Below are positions 12,798 to 23,352 of a stretch of DNA of 64,000 nt, one piece after another. Position numbers and translations under genes: made by a program. Each line of letters begins with the position of its first letter. Position 1 is the first letter of the stretch. The stretch is taken from contig JAKCPB010000350.1 of NCBI GenBank assembly GCA_021442155.1, positions 62,001-126,000 on the forward strand. The letters run 5' to 3'. The DNA comes from Cymbidium sinense. Taxonomy: Eukaryota; Streptophyta; Magnoliopsida; Asparagales; Orchidaceae. Below the pieces are notes generated by a model, which had not been told where the DNA came from, did no database searches, and saw only the letters and a list, made by a program, of their open reading frames with translations.

Positions 12798-13390
12798 AAT
12801 TTATTTATGGAGTGTAGGTTTATCTATAAGTTTAGTGTTGTGACATTTGGTGAATAAGTCAAAAATGCAAAATGTGAATGTTGCAGAATCCATTTCTTGT
12901 GTGATAGAATAGTACTGCTTAAACTTAAGGGAAAATTTTATAAGATGATGGTAAGACCTGCAATGATTTATGGTGTAAAATGTTTGCCAATAAAAGAGAA
13001 GACTAAGTTAAGTGTTGCAGAGATGAAGATGCTTAGGTAATTGAGTGGCTTTATTCTTAGAGATAAAAGCAAAATGTTTATGTTTGGGAAAAAGTTTGAG
13101 TAGCTCTAGTGGCAGATAAAATTTGAGAGAGTTGCCTTAGATGGTTCGGCCACATAAAGCGTCGGTCGTCCAATGACCCTGTTAGGAGAGTAGATACATT
13201 AGAATTGCCTTATGTTAAGAAAGGTAGAGGTAGACCTAAAAAGACATGGTTAAGATGTATAAAAAATGAACTTAGATACTTGAATTGAATGAGAATTTGA
13301 CACATAATAACACACAATGGAGATGAAGGATTCATGTAGGCGACACCACTTAGTGGGATAATGGCTTGTTGTGGTTGTTGTTGTTGTTTC
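12798..13390 (+). mobile_element. RTE-type LINE 3' fragment
   Basis: Plus-strand remnant of the C-terminal end of a plant non-LTR (RTE clade) reverse transcriptase ORF and its tail. From about 12918 the frame reads LKGKFYKMMVRPAMIYGVKC, then VAEMKMLR, which is the conserved stretch after the RT domain. Later WFGH, the RGRPKKTWLRC motif and a DTT..WD ending can be followed with frame changes. It ends at about 13366-13389 in a TTG microsatellite, the tail typical of plant RTE elements. Stops and frameshifts are present (for example TAG after MLR near 13036), and the endonuclease and RT domains are absent. It is a dead 5'-truncated insertion inside a T-rich block, which resumes at about 13391. 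Confidence 0.8.
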
Positions 13391-14334
13391 TGTTTATTTA
13401 TTTTATTTTATGTATTTTATTTTAGTTTTTTTTTTAGCTTTAGTTTGATTTTTTTAGTTTAGTTTTATTTTTATTTTATTTTTTAGGTTTAGGTTTTGTT
13501 TTTTATTTATAGGTTTAGGTTTAGGTTTTTATTTTATTTTTTTAGGTTTAGGATTTAAGTTTTTATTTTAGGTTTATTTTTAGGTTTTACTTTTTAGTTT
13601 AGGTTTAGGTTTATTTTTAGTTTGTTTTATTTTATTTAGGGTTTAGGTTTAGGTTTAGGTTTAGTTTATTTTATGTTTAGGTTAGGTTTTTTTATTTTAG
13701 TTTAGGTTTAGGTTTATTTTATTTTTATTTTAGGTTTAGGTTCTTTTTTTGTTTTTAGTTTAAGGTTTAGGTTTTATTATTTATTTATTTTTAGGTTTAT
13801 TCTTTAGGTTTAGATTTTTATATAGTTTTTATTTTGGTTTATTTTATGTTTATGTTTATTTTTATTTTAGCTTTAGTTTTTATTTTATTTAAGTTTTTTA
13901 TTTTTTAGTTTACCTTAAATTTTTATTTATTTTATTTTAGTTTAGTTTTTATTTTACATTTTATTTTATTTTTAGGTTTAGGTTACCATTCTTGTTTAAG
14001 TTTATATTTTATTTATTATTTTATTTTATTTTGGTTTAGCTTTATTTATTTTATTATTAGGTTTTAGTTAGTTTAGGTTTAGCTTTATAACTTTTTAATC
14101 TTTAGGATTTAGGGTTAGTTGAGGGTTTAGGGTATAAGGTTTAGGGTTTGGTGTTTAGGGTTTAGGGCTTAGGGTTTAGGGTTTAGGGTTTCGGGTTGAG
14201 GGTTTAGGGTTTGAATTTTATGGTTTTAGGGTTTAGGGTTTTGGGTTTTTTAAAATTAGGGTAATGGTTGAGGGTTTATGTTTTTGGTCAAGGGTTAAGG
14301 TTTTAGTTTAGGGTTTAGTGTTTTTGGTATGTTT
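13391..14334 (+). repeat. T-rich block and TTTAGGG array
   Basis: The rest of the T-rich block interrupted by the RTE insertion runs from 13391 to about 14090. A TTTAGGG array follows at 14100-14330 with inserted variants. It ends at the A/T-rich junction with GRP copy 3. No gene is visible. Confidence 0.85.
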
Positions 14335-14819
14335 TAATAGAGAACAAATTCATATTCAACATTTCTTCTTTTTGATTTCAACCAAGTAACACTCCAAGTT
14401 TTCCAAGACATAAGCGGCGACATAGATAAAAAAGGAGCACGCATAGAGCAAATCAAAAACCCTAGATAACTAGAACTGTCTCTACTATAAAGACATAGTT
14501 CTATAAGTAGTAGATCAGATCGTCCGTTCTTCAGTTTCTACAGTTCCCATCGGAACTATCTCGCCCTCTCGAGTAGTGAGATCCACCATCAAATCCCCGA
14601 TCTCTCTCTCCGCCACCACCACCACTGTAACCTCCTTTTCTCCTCCCGCTTCCATGAGCACCACTGCTCCGACCACCACCTCCACATCCACCATTACCAC
14701 TAGATCCCCTACCACCACTACGATAACCGTCGCCTCTGCCTTCACCACCACCGCCAGATCTAGACTGAGCTTGGTTCACAATGATGTTCCTTCCGTCATG
14801 GTTTTGCCCATTCTTAGGG
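14335..14819 (-). pseudogene. GRP 3'-end fragment, copy 3 (best preserved)
   Basis: Antisense last-exon fragment of a plant glycine-rich RNA-binding protein; the intact family binds RNA through an RRM with a Gly-rich tail. On minus the frame opens at about 14815 with NGQNHDGRNIIVNQAQSRS, the end of the RRM, and continues as a Gly-rich tail with GGGG, GYRSGG and GGERDRG segments. It stays open to a TGA at 14528-14530 after DGNCRN, which resembles the usual GNWRN ending with Trp changed to Cys. About 95 codons remain open. The 3' UTR runs to about 14340 and ends in an A-rich stretch next to the array. There is no start codon, no first part of the RRM and no promoter, so this is a fragment even though its frame is intact. 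Confidence 0.85.
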
Positions 14820-15960
14820 TTTAGGTTTAGGTTTATTAGGTTTTAGGGTTTAAGTTTTATTTTTAAGTTACTTTTATGTTTTATTTTAGGTTTATTTTTT
14901 GGTTTTTATTTTTATTTTAGTTTTTTTTTTATTTTATTTTAGGTTAATTTTCTTTTTTATTTTACATTTTGTTTTCTTTTATTTAAGTTTATTTTATTTT
15001 TTAGTTTAGTTTAGTATTTTATTTATTTTATTTTAGTTTTTTTAGGTTTTAGTTCAGGTTTTTATTTTATTTATTTATTTATTTTATTTAGCTTTAAGTT
15101 TTTTTATTTATTTAATTTTTTAGGATTTATTTAATTTATTTTAGGTTTTTAGGTTTTAGATTTAGGTTTTAGGGTTTAGGTTTGTAGGTTTAGGTTTGGG
15201 TTGGGTTTTGGGTTTGGGGTTTAGGGTTTAGAGTTTTAGTGGTTTCTCTGTGGTTTAGGGTTTTAAGGTTTAGGGTTTATGGTTTAGTGTTGTATGTTTA
15301 AGGTTTTAGGTTTAGGGTTTAAGGTCTAGGGTTTAGGGTTAGTTTTAGGGTTTTAGGTTTAGGGTTAGGTTTTTTTTATTTAAATTAAAAAAACTCATAG
15401 GTTTAGTTGTATTTATTTTATTTTTTTATTTATTTTAGATTTTTTTATTTTTTATTTTTATTTATGTTTATTTATATTTTTAAGGTGTTGGTTTTATTTT
15501 TTATTTTTATGTTTTGGTTTAGGTTTTTATTTATTTTATTTTTTTAGGTTTATGTTTTAAGTTTTTATTTTTGGTTTATTTTTTGGTTTAATTTTTTTGT
15601 TTAGGTTTAGGTTTAGTTTTAGTTTTTTTCATTTTATTTATCCTTTAGGTTTAGGTTCAGGTCTGATTTATTTTAGGTTTAGGTTTAGGTTTTATTTATC
15701 TTAGTTTAGTTTATTTTAGTTTAGGTTTAGGTTTTTTTTATTTTTATTTTAGGTTTAGTTTTTTTTCGTTTAGGGTTTAGGTTTCGATTTTTATTTTTTT
15801 TAGGTTTTATTTTTAGGTTTATTTTTTAGGTTTAAGTTTTTATTTAATTTTTATTTAATTTTTTTATGTTTATTTTATTTTTATTTTAGGTTTAGTTTTT
15901 ATTTTATTTAAGTTTTTTATTTTTTTAGTTTAGTTTAGGTTTTTATTTATTATATTTTAG
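14820..15960 (+). repeat. Composite unit cut by satellite
   Basis: After the GRP junction there is a T-rich block (14830-15150), then a TTTAGGG array (15150-15370) and an A-rich tract (15381-15392). A further T-rich block runs to 15960, where it is cut by the AT-rich satellite. Nothing coding is visible. Confidence 0.8.
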
Positions 15961-16934
15961 CCTATAAATGAAACACCATAGCACACCCCCGATGATGTTA
16001 CCTAAAGCTTACCTGAAATTTGGCCAAATCCTAGCATCTCAGCCTATAAATCAGTATTTTTATGAATTATACTAGTACAAACACTACTACATCATACTAT
16101 AAGAATCTAAAATATGCTAAACAATGAGTAGTAATACATAATAGTATGCTATAATGCATGATGCTACACTATGTTGTGGCATCCTATATTATAATATAGT
16201 ATAACATATTATATTATATGATATTGCATATCACATCACAAGGGATTGCTTAAGATAAAAAAACCATAAATTTAGTCTAAACAATAAAAAACTATAGATT
16301 TTAGTCGTATCACTTACATATTTTAAATTGAAACAAGATATTATCATGCCATGCTCTGCATATTATGAATTTTTCCAAATCCCGCCATTTTAAAGTCTAT
16401 ATCAACATTTTTATAAATAATGCTAGTGTAGGCTCATATGATTGTAAAATACTATAAGAATTTAAAATATGCAGAATAATATATTATGATATAATATGTT
16501 GTACTATGCTACATCAAATAATATTTATTTTAAATAGAAAATCTTACCTTTTAGACTACAAGTGGCATAGCACACCTTTGGTATAACAACCTAATTCCCA
16601 CTTCAAATTTAACAAAATTCATCATCAAATTTATTAAATTAATATTTTTATGATTTATATTAATATAGACTATAAGGCACAATACCATAATATACTAAAA
16701 TATTTCAAAACATCTTATAACATCCAAAAACACATCACTAAATGTTCAAATATATGATGCTACATTATACTATAATATATGGTATTATAATATGATTTAG
16801 GGTTAGGGTTTAGGGTATTCAAATCTCTAATAATCAAGGGAAAGTTTGTTGGAGACATTTTCTTTAGCTGCCATAACTTTGTTAGGATTAGGTCATTGTT
16901 TAGATCTACTCCTAATGACATCTATATTCAAGGT
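15961..16934. repeat. Degenerate AT-rich satellite, copy A, plus linker
   Basis: AT-rich sequence unlike the telomeric words, containing degenerate monomer-like segments. Each opens with a form of CATAGCACACC (about 15974, 16345, 16563) and continues through CCAAAT, a TTTTTATGAATT-like word, TACTATAAGAAT and a TATTATAATATA-like stretch. It ends with a few telomeric words near 16795-16815 and a linker of about 110 bp (16815-16934, beginning GTATTCAAATCTCTAATA). The whole stretch recurs at 42641-43575. The spacing of the opening words (about 370 and 220 bp) is uneven. No coding frame is visible. Confidence 0.7.
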
Positions 16935-17163
16935 TTAGGGTTTAATTTAGGGTTTAGGGTTATTTTAGGGTTTAGGGTTTAAGTTTTAGGGGTTCGAGGG
17001 GTGGGGGGTTAAGTTTAGGGTTTAGGGTTGTAGGTTATAGGATTTAGGGTTTTAGGATTTAGGGTTTAGGGTTTAGGGTTTAGGGTTTAGGTTTAGGGTT
17101 TAGTGTTTAGGGTTTAGGGTTTAAGGTTTAGGTTTTAGGTTTAGGGTTTAAGTTAAGTCTTTT
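16935..17163 (+). repeat. TTTAGGG array
   Basis: Array of TTTAGGG and close variants with an unusual G-rich patch (GGGGTGGGGGG) near 17000-17010 and perfect heptamers near 17065-17095. It leads into the A/T-rich 3' end of GRP copy 4. Confidence 0.85.
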
Positions 17164-17652
17164 TAATAGAGAATAAATTCAGATTCAACATTTCTTCTTT
17201 TTGATTTCATCAACCAAGTAGCACCCCAAGTTTTCTAAGACACAAGCGATGACATAGATCAAAAATGAGCACCCATAGAGCAAATCAAAAACCCTAGAAA
17301 AGTAGAATCATCTCTACTGTAAAGACACAGTTCCATAAGTAGTAGATTGGATCAGCCATTTTTCAATTTCTCTAGTTCCCATCAGAATCACTCTGACCTC
17401 TAGAATAGCATGATCCACCATAATATCCATAATCTCTCCCTCTACCACCACCACAGTTGTAACCTCATTCCCTCTTCTTGCCTCCATGACCACCACTTCT
17501 TTGATCACCACCTCCATATCCACCAACACGTCTAGATCCCCTACCACCACTGTAATAATCATCGCCTCTGCCTTCGCCTCCACTGCCAAATCTAGATTGA
17601 GCCTAGTTGATTGTGATGTTTCTGTCATTGGGGTTCTACACATTCATAGGGT
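17164..17652 (-). pseudogene. GRP 3'-end fragment, copy 4
   Basis: Full-length type antisense fragment: RRM end, Gly-rich tail and 3' UTR of a glycine-rich RNA-binding protein. On minus, DRNITIN is followed by an in-frame TAG (complement at 17603-17605), then AQSRFGSGGEGRGDD, GGYGGGD and further Gly-rich codons before the frame is lost. Copy 10 has the same TAG at the same codon. A 109-codon open frame at 17314-17643 is the +1 shift, rich in V, E and M, as expected from GGN/GAN codons read out of frame. TTTAGGG arrays flank it on both sides. Confidence 0.85.
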
Positions 17653-18845
17653 TTAGGGTTAGTATAGAGTTTAGGGTTTAAGGATAGTTTTGGGTTTAGG
17701 TTTAGGGTTCAGGGTTGTAGGTTATAGGGTTTAGGGTTTAGGGTTTAGGGTTTAAAGTTTAGGGTTTATGGTTTATGGTTTAGGGTTTAGGGTTTAAGGT
17801 TTAGGGTTTAGGGTTTTAAGGTTTAGAGTTTATGGTTTAGGGTTGTATGTCTAGGGTTTAGGGTTTAGGGATTACAGTTTAGGGTTTAGAATTTTTTTTT
17901 TAAAAATTAAGTAAACTAGTAGGTTTAGGTTTATTTAGTTTATTTAGTTTATTTTTTATTTGTTTGTGTTTATTTCATTTTTTATTTTAATATAAATTTG
18001 TTTTTTTATTTTAATATAGGTTTATTTTTTTATTTAGTTTTATTTATTTATTTTAGTTTATTATTTAGGTTTAGGTTTATTTTTAGTTGAGTTTTATTTT
18101 ATTTTATTTTTTAGGTTTAGATTTTATTTTTTTATTTTAGGTTTAAGTTTAGGTTTTATTTTATTTTTTTTAGGTTTAGGTTTTGGTTTTATTTTAGGTA
18201 AATTTTTGGTTTTATTTTTAGTTTAGGTTTAGGTTTATTTTTAGTTTATTTTATTTTATTTAGTTTAGGTTTAGGTTTAGGTTTATTTATTTTAGTTTAG
18301 TTTCTTTAGTTTAGGTTTAGGTTTATTTTATTTTGTTTATTTTATTTTATTTTATGTTTAGGCTTTTTTTAAGTAGTTAGGGTTTAGGTTTCATTTTTTA
18401 TTTATTTTTAGGTTTATTTTTTATTTTTAGGTTTTTATTAATTTATTTATATTTTTTGGGTTTAGCTTATTCCTATTTTAGGTTTAGTTTTTATTTTTAT
18501 TTGGTTTTTTTATTTTTTAATTTAGTTTAGGTTTTTATTTATTTAATTTTAGTTTAGTTTTTATTTTTTATTTTATTTTCTTTTTTAGGTTTAGGTTTAG
18601 GTTTAAGTTTATGATTTTATTTTTTATTTTTTTCTATTTTAGTTTAGGTTTTATTTATTTATTTTATTTTTAGGTTTTATTTAATTTAGGTTTAGGTTTT
18701 TAGCTTTTTAGGGTTTAGGGTTTAGGGATAGTTTAGGGATTGGTGTTTAAGGTTTGGGGTTTTGGGCTTAGGGTTTAGGTTTTAGGTTTTAGGTTTAGGT
18801 TCTAAGTTTTAGTTAAAGGTTTAGGTTTAGGTTCTAAGGTTTAGG
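17653..18845 (+). repeat. Composite telomere-like unit (~1.7 kb series)
   Basis: TTTAGGG array 17653-17890, A-rich landmark AATTAAGTAAACTAG (about 17905), T-rich block to 18700, TTTAGGG array to 18845. With the GRP fragment before it, this forms the first of three successive units of about 1.7 kb. No gene is visible. Confidence 0.85.
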
Positions 18846-19262
18846 TTCCAAGTAGCTCCCCAAGTTTCCTAAGGCACAAGTGATGACATAGATAAAAAAT
18901 GAGCACCCATAGAGCAAATCAAAAATCCTAAATAAGTAGAACCGTCTCTACTGCAAATACACAATTCCATAAGCAGATCGAATCAATCGTTCTTCAGTTT
19001 CTCCAGTTCCCATTAGAACCACCCCAGTCAATCAAGTAGCTGGACCCACTATCATATCCTCGATGTCTCCCTCGGCCACCACCACGGCTATAACCTCCAT
19101 TGTTCCTCCCACCTCCATAACCACCACTGCTCCAATCACCACCTCCATATTCAACAACACCTCCAGATCCCCACCACCACTATGATAATCGTCGCCTTCG
19201 CCTTCTCCTCCACCGCCAAATCTGATACTATGGTGATGTTCCTACCGACAAGATTCTAAGGT
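18846..19262 (-). pseudogene. GRP 3'-end fragment, copy 5
   Basis: Antisense fragment lacking the terminal 60 or so bases of 3' UTR: it starts at CAAGTAGCTCCCCAAG and the AACAAATTCAGATTC part is missing. The UTR, the stop region near 18975 and the Gly-rich tail (about 19020-19215) are recognisable. The RRM end is damaged by a deletion near 19222, so the VN.AQSR word is lost. It shares private words with copy 6 (GCTCCCCAAG with TTTCCTAAGG, and CGATGTCTCC), which marks the two as close relatives. Confidence 0.8.
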
Positions 19263-20505
19263 TTATGTTAGTTTAGGGCTTATGGTTAATATACGGTTTA
19301 GGGTTATTTTTAGGGTTTAAAGTTTAGGGTTTGGGGTTTAGGTTTTAGGGTTTAGAGTTTATGATTTAGGCTTTAGGGTTTAGGATTTATGGTTTAGGGG
19401 TTTTAGATTTCAAGGTTTAGGGTATAGGGTTTAGGGTTTAGTGTTTTAGGTTTAGGGTTTAGGGTTATAGGTTTAGGGTTGTAGGTTTAGGGTTAGTTTT
19501 AGGTTTAAGGGTTTAAGGTTTAGGGTTTAGTATTTAAGGTTTAGGCTTTTTAAAAAAAATTAAGTAAACCGATAGATTTAAGTTTATTTTATTTATTTTT
19601 TATTTATTTGATTTTATTTTATTTTTTAATTTTTATTTAGGTTTATTTTTTTATTTATTTTAGTTTATTTATTTTAGGTTTATTTATTTTAATTTAGGTT
19701 TTTTATTATAGTTTATTTTTTAGGTTTAGGTTTATTTTTAATTAGTTTTATTTTTTAGGTTTAGGTTATTTTTTTAATTTTAGGTTTAGTTTCAGCTTTT
19801 TATTTTATTTTTTTAGGTTTAGGTTTTAGGTTTTTTTTTAGGCATAATTTTAGGTTTTATTTTTCAGTTCAGCCTTATGTTTATTTTTATTTTATTTTAT
19901 TTTGTTTTATTTGAGCTTAGATTTTGGTTTAGTTTATTTTATGTTTAGGTTTGGGTTTTATTTATTTTAGTTTAGGTTTAAGTTTTTTATTTGTTTTTTT
20001 ATTTTTTTATTTTAGGTTTAGGCTTTTAGTTTTTTTTAGGTTTATTTTAGGTTTATTTTTTTTAGGTTTATGTTTTTATTTAGTTTTATTTTATTCATGT
20101 TAGGTTTATTTTACTTTTTTTAGGTTTAGTTTTTATTTTATTTAGGTTTTTTATTTTAGAGTTTATTTTAGCTTTTTATTTATTTTATTTTATTTTTGTT
20201 TTTATTTTTTATTTTATTTTCTTTAAGGTTTAGCTTTAGGTTTAGGTTTAGGTTTTAGTGTATGTTTTTATTTTATTTTATTTTTATATTCTATTTTGGT
20301 TTAGTATTTTCATTTATTTTATTTTTAGGTTTTATTTAGTTTAGGTTTAGGTTTTTAGCTTTTTAGGGTTTAGGGTTAGTTTAGGATTAAAGTTTTAGGG
20401 TTTAGGCTTTAGCATTTATGTTTTAAGGTTTAAGTTTTAGGTTAAGGGTTTAAGTTTTAGTTTAGGGTTAAGGGTTTATGGTTAAAGGTTTTTTTTATTT
20501 TTTTA
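19263..20505 (+). repeat. Composite telomere-like unit (~1.7 kb series)
   Basis: A transition carrying TATGGTTAATATACGG, shared with the next unit, leads into a TTTAGGG array to 19540. The landmark TTAAGTAAACC (about 19560), a T-rich block to 20360 and a short TTTAGGG array to about 20490 follow. Second unit of the regular series; no gene is visible. Confidence 0.85.
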
Positions 20506-20977
20506 ACAGGGAATAAATTCAGATTCAACATTTCTTCTTTTTTCTTTCATTAACCAAGTAGCTCCCCAAGTTTCCTAAGGCACAAGTGATGACATAGATA
20601 AAAAATGAGCACCCATAGAGCAAATCAAAAATCATAAATAAGTAGAACCGTCTCTACTATAAAGACACAATTCCATAAGTAGCAGATCGAATCAGTCTCT
20701 CTTCAGTTTCTCCAGTTCCCATTAGAACCACCACAGTTAGTCAAGTAGCGGGACCCACTATCATATCCTCGATGTCTCCCCTACCACCACCACTATATAA
20801 CCTCCATTGTTCCTCCCACCTCCATAACCACCACACCTAATCACCACCTCCATATTCAACAGCACCTCCAGATCCCCACCACCACTATGACAATCGTCGC
20901 CTTCGCCTTCTCCTCCACCGCCAAATCTAGACTGAGCATAGTTGACGGTGATGTTCCTACCGGCAAGCTTCTAAGGT
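20506..20977 (-). pseudogene. GRP 3'-end fragment, copy 6
   Basis: Full-length type antisense fragment. On minus, AGRNITVNYAQSRFGGGG at the RRM end is open, with Tyr where copy 3 has Gln and copies 4 and 10 have a stop. The tail continues EGEGDD and further Gly-rich codons with frame changes. The 3' UTR is complete to about 20510 and ends beside an A-rich stretch. Flanking transition sequences match copy 5, so the two units probably arose by tandem duplication. Confidence 0.85.
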
Positions 20978-22202
20978 TTATGTTAGTTTAGGGTTTATGG
21001 TTAATATATAGTTTATGGTTATTTTTAGGGTTTAAAGTTTAGGGTTTGGGGTTTAGAGTTTAGGGTTTAGAGTTTATGATTTAGGGTTTAGGGTTTTATG
21101 GTTTATGGTTTATGGTTTAGGGGTTTTAGGTTTCAAGGTTTAGGGTATAGGGTTTAGGGTTTAGCATTTTAGGTTTAGGGTTTAGGGTTATAGGTTTAAG
21201 GAGGTTTAGGTTAGTTTTAGGGTTTAAGGTTTTAGTATTTAAGGTTTTTTTAAGAAAAATTAAGTAAACCGTTAGATTTAAGTTTATTTAGTTTATCTAT
21301 TTTATTTATTATTTATTTGATTTTATTTTATTTTTTATTTTTATTTAGGTTTATTTTTTATTTAGTTTAGTTTATTTATTTTAAGTTTATTTATTTTAGT
21401 TTTGGTTTTTATTTTTTGTTTATTTTTTCTAGTTTAGTTTTAATTAGTTTTATTTTATTTTATTTTAGGTTTAGATATTTTTTTTAAATTTTAGGTTTAG
21501 GTTCAGCTTTTTATTTTATTTTTTTAGGTTTAGGTTTTAGGTTTTTATTTTAGGCATAATTTTAGGTTTTATTTTTTAGTTCAGCTTTATGTTTATTTTA
21601 AGTTTATTTTATTTTATTTTATTTGAGCTTAGGTTTTGGTTTAGTTTATTTTTTTTTGTTTTTTTTATTTATTTTATAGGTTTAAGTTTTTGTTTGTTTT
21701 TTATTTTTTTATTTTAGTTTAGGCTTTTTTTTTTAGTTTAGGGTTTATGTTTTATTTTAGGTTTATTTTTTAGGTTTATGTTTTATTTAGTTTTATTTTA
21801 TTTCATTTTAGGTTTATTTTATTTTTTTTTTTAGGTTTGTTTTTTTATTTATTTAGGTTTTTATTTTAGAGTTTAGGTTTTATTTATATTTATTTTTGTT
21901 TTATTTTTATTTTATTTTCTTTTTTAGGTTTAGGTTTAGGTTTAGTTTAGGTTTAGTTTATGTTTTATTTTATTTTATTTTTAAATTCTATTTTGGTTTA
22001 GTATTTTCATTTATTTTATTTTTTAGGTTTTATTTAGTTTAGGTTTTAGCTTTAGGGTTTAGGGTTAGTTTAGATTGCTTTAGGGTTTAGGGTTTAGCAT
22101 TTATGTTTTAAGGTTTAGGTTTTAGGGTTTAAGTTTTATATTTAGGGTTTAAGTTTTAGTTTAGGATTAAGGGTTTAAGGTTAAAGGTTTTTTTTATTTT
22201 TT
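20978..22202 (+). repeat. Composite telomere-like unit (~1.7 kb series)
   Basis: TTTAGGG array to 21245 beginning with TATGGTTAATATATAG (shared with the preceding unit), landmark AATTAAGTAAACCG (about 21258), T-rich block to 22030, short TTTAGGG array and A/T junction to 22202. Third unit of the regular series; no gene is visible. Confidence 0.85.
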
Positions 22203-22557
22203 TAACAGGAATAAATTAAGATTCAACATTTCTTCTTTTCGATTTCATCAACCAAGTAGCACCCCAAGTTTTTTAAGACACAAGCGATGACATAGATAAA
22301 AAATGAGCACCCATAGAGCTAATCAAAAATCCTAGATAAGTAGAACCATTTCTACTATAAAGACATAGTTCCATAAGCAGTATATCGAATCGACCATTTA
22401 ACAGTTTCTCTAATTCTGATCAGAACTACCCCAGCCTATCGAGCACCAAGATTTTCCATCATATCCCTGATCTCTCCCTCCGCCACTACCACGGCTATAA
22501 GCTCTGTCGTTCCTTCCGCCTCCATAACCACCACTGCACCATCCACCTCCATATCCC
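22203..22557 (-). pseudogene. GRP 3'-end fragment, copy 7 (truncated)
   Basis: Antisense fragment with complete 3' UTR and about half of the Gly-rich tail. It stops at ACCTCCATATCCC (22545-22557) and joins T-rich sequence without the RRM end and without a TTTAGGG array. Copies 1 and 8 break within a few bases of the same position, which suggests one truncation event that was later copied. No continuous frame is present. Confidence 0.8.
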
Positions 22558-23352
22558 TATTTTATTTTTTTTTTATTTTTAGGTTTAGGTTTAGTTTATG
22601 TTTATTTTTTTATTTTATTTTTTATTTTTTAGTTTTATTTTTTATTTTTAGGTTTAAGTTTAGTTTTATTTTATTTTTTTATTTTTTTTAGGTTTTATTT
22701 TAGGTTTTCTTTTAGTTTAGGTTTAAGTTTATTTTATTTTATTTTATTATATTTATTTAAGGGGTTAGGTTTAGTTTATTTTAGGTTTAGGGTTAGTTTT
22801 ATTTCATTTAGTTTAGTTAATTTTAGTTGAGGTTTATGTTTTTTTTATTATATTTATTTTATGTTTGGTTTTTTTTAGTTTAGGATTAAGGTTTTACTTT
22901 TTATTTATTTTTAGGTTTATTTTTTAGGTTGAGGTTTTTATTTAGTTTTTATTTTATTTTTTTAAAGGTTTATTTAATATTTATTTTAGATTTAGTTTTT
23001 ATTTTATTTAGGTTTTTTATTTTTAGGTTTATTTTATTTTTAGTTTAATTTATGTATTTATTTATTTTATTTTAGTTTATTTTTTATTTTTTATTTTTTA
23101 ATTTTTTATTTTATTTTAGTTTAGTTTTTTTTTATTTATTTTATTTTTTACATTTTATTTAGTTTAGGTTTAGGTTTAGGTTTTTAGCTTTTTGAGGTTT
23201 AGGGTTAGTTGAGGGTTTAGAGGTTTAGGGTTTAGGGTTTAGGGCTTTATAGTTTATGGTTTTTAGGTTTTAGGTTTTAGTGTTTAGGGTTTAGGGTTTA
23301 GGTTTTAGGTTTAAGGTTCATGTTTTAGTTTAGGGTTTTTGGTTTTTTTTTT
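22558..23352 (+). repeat. T-rich block and TTTAGGG array
   Basis: T-rich block 22558-23190 starting directly at the truncated GRP copy, then a TTTAGGG array 23190-23340. No A-rich landmark is present, consistent with the truncated-GRP subfamily lacking that part of the unit. No gene is visible. Confidence 0.8.

Noticed and set aside
14576..14824. 82-codon + frame rich in S and T over GRP copy 3 (also 2421-2609, 23535-23837, 50427-50693)
   Set aside because: These are the antisense of Gly-rich codons (ACC, TCC, CCA). The meaningful frame is on minus, as shown by the RRM end and the C-terminal DGNCRN before a stop.
17314..17643. 109-codon minus frame as a possible gene
   Set aside because: It is the shifted reading of a GRP fragment whose true frame has a TAG. 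The V, E and M content comes from reading GGN/GAN codons out of phase.
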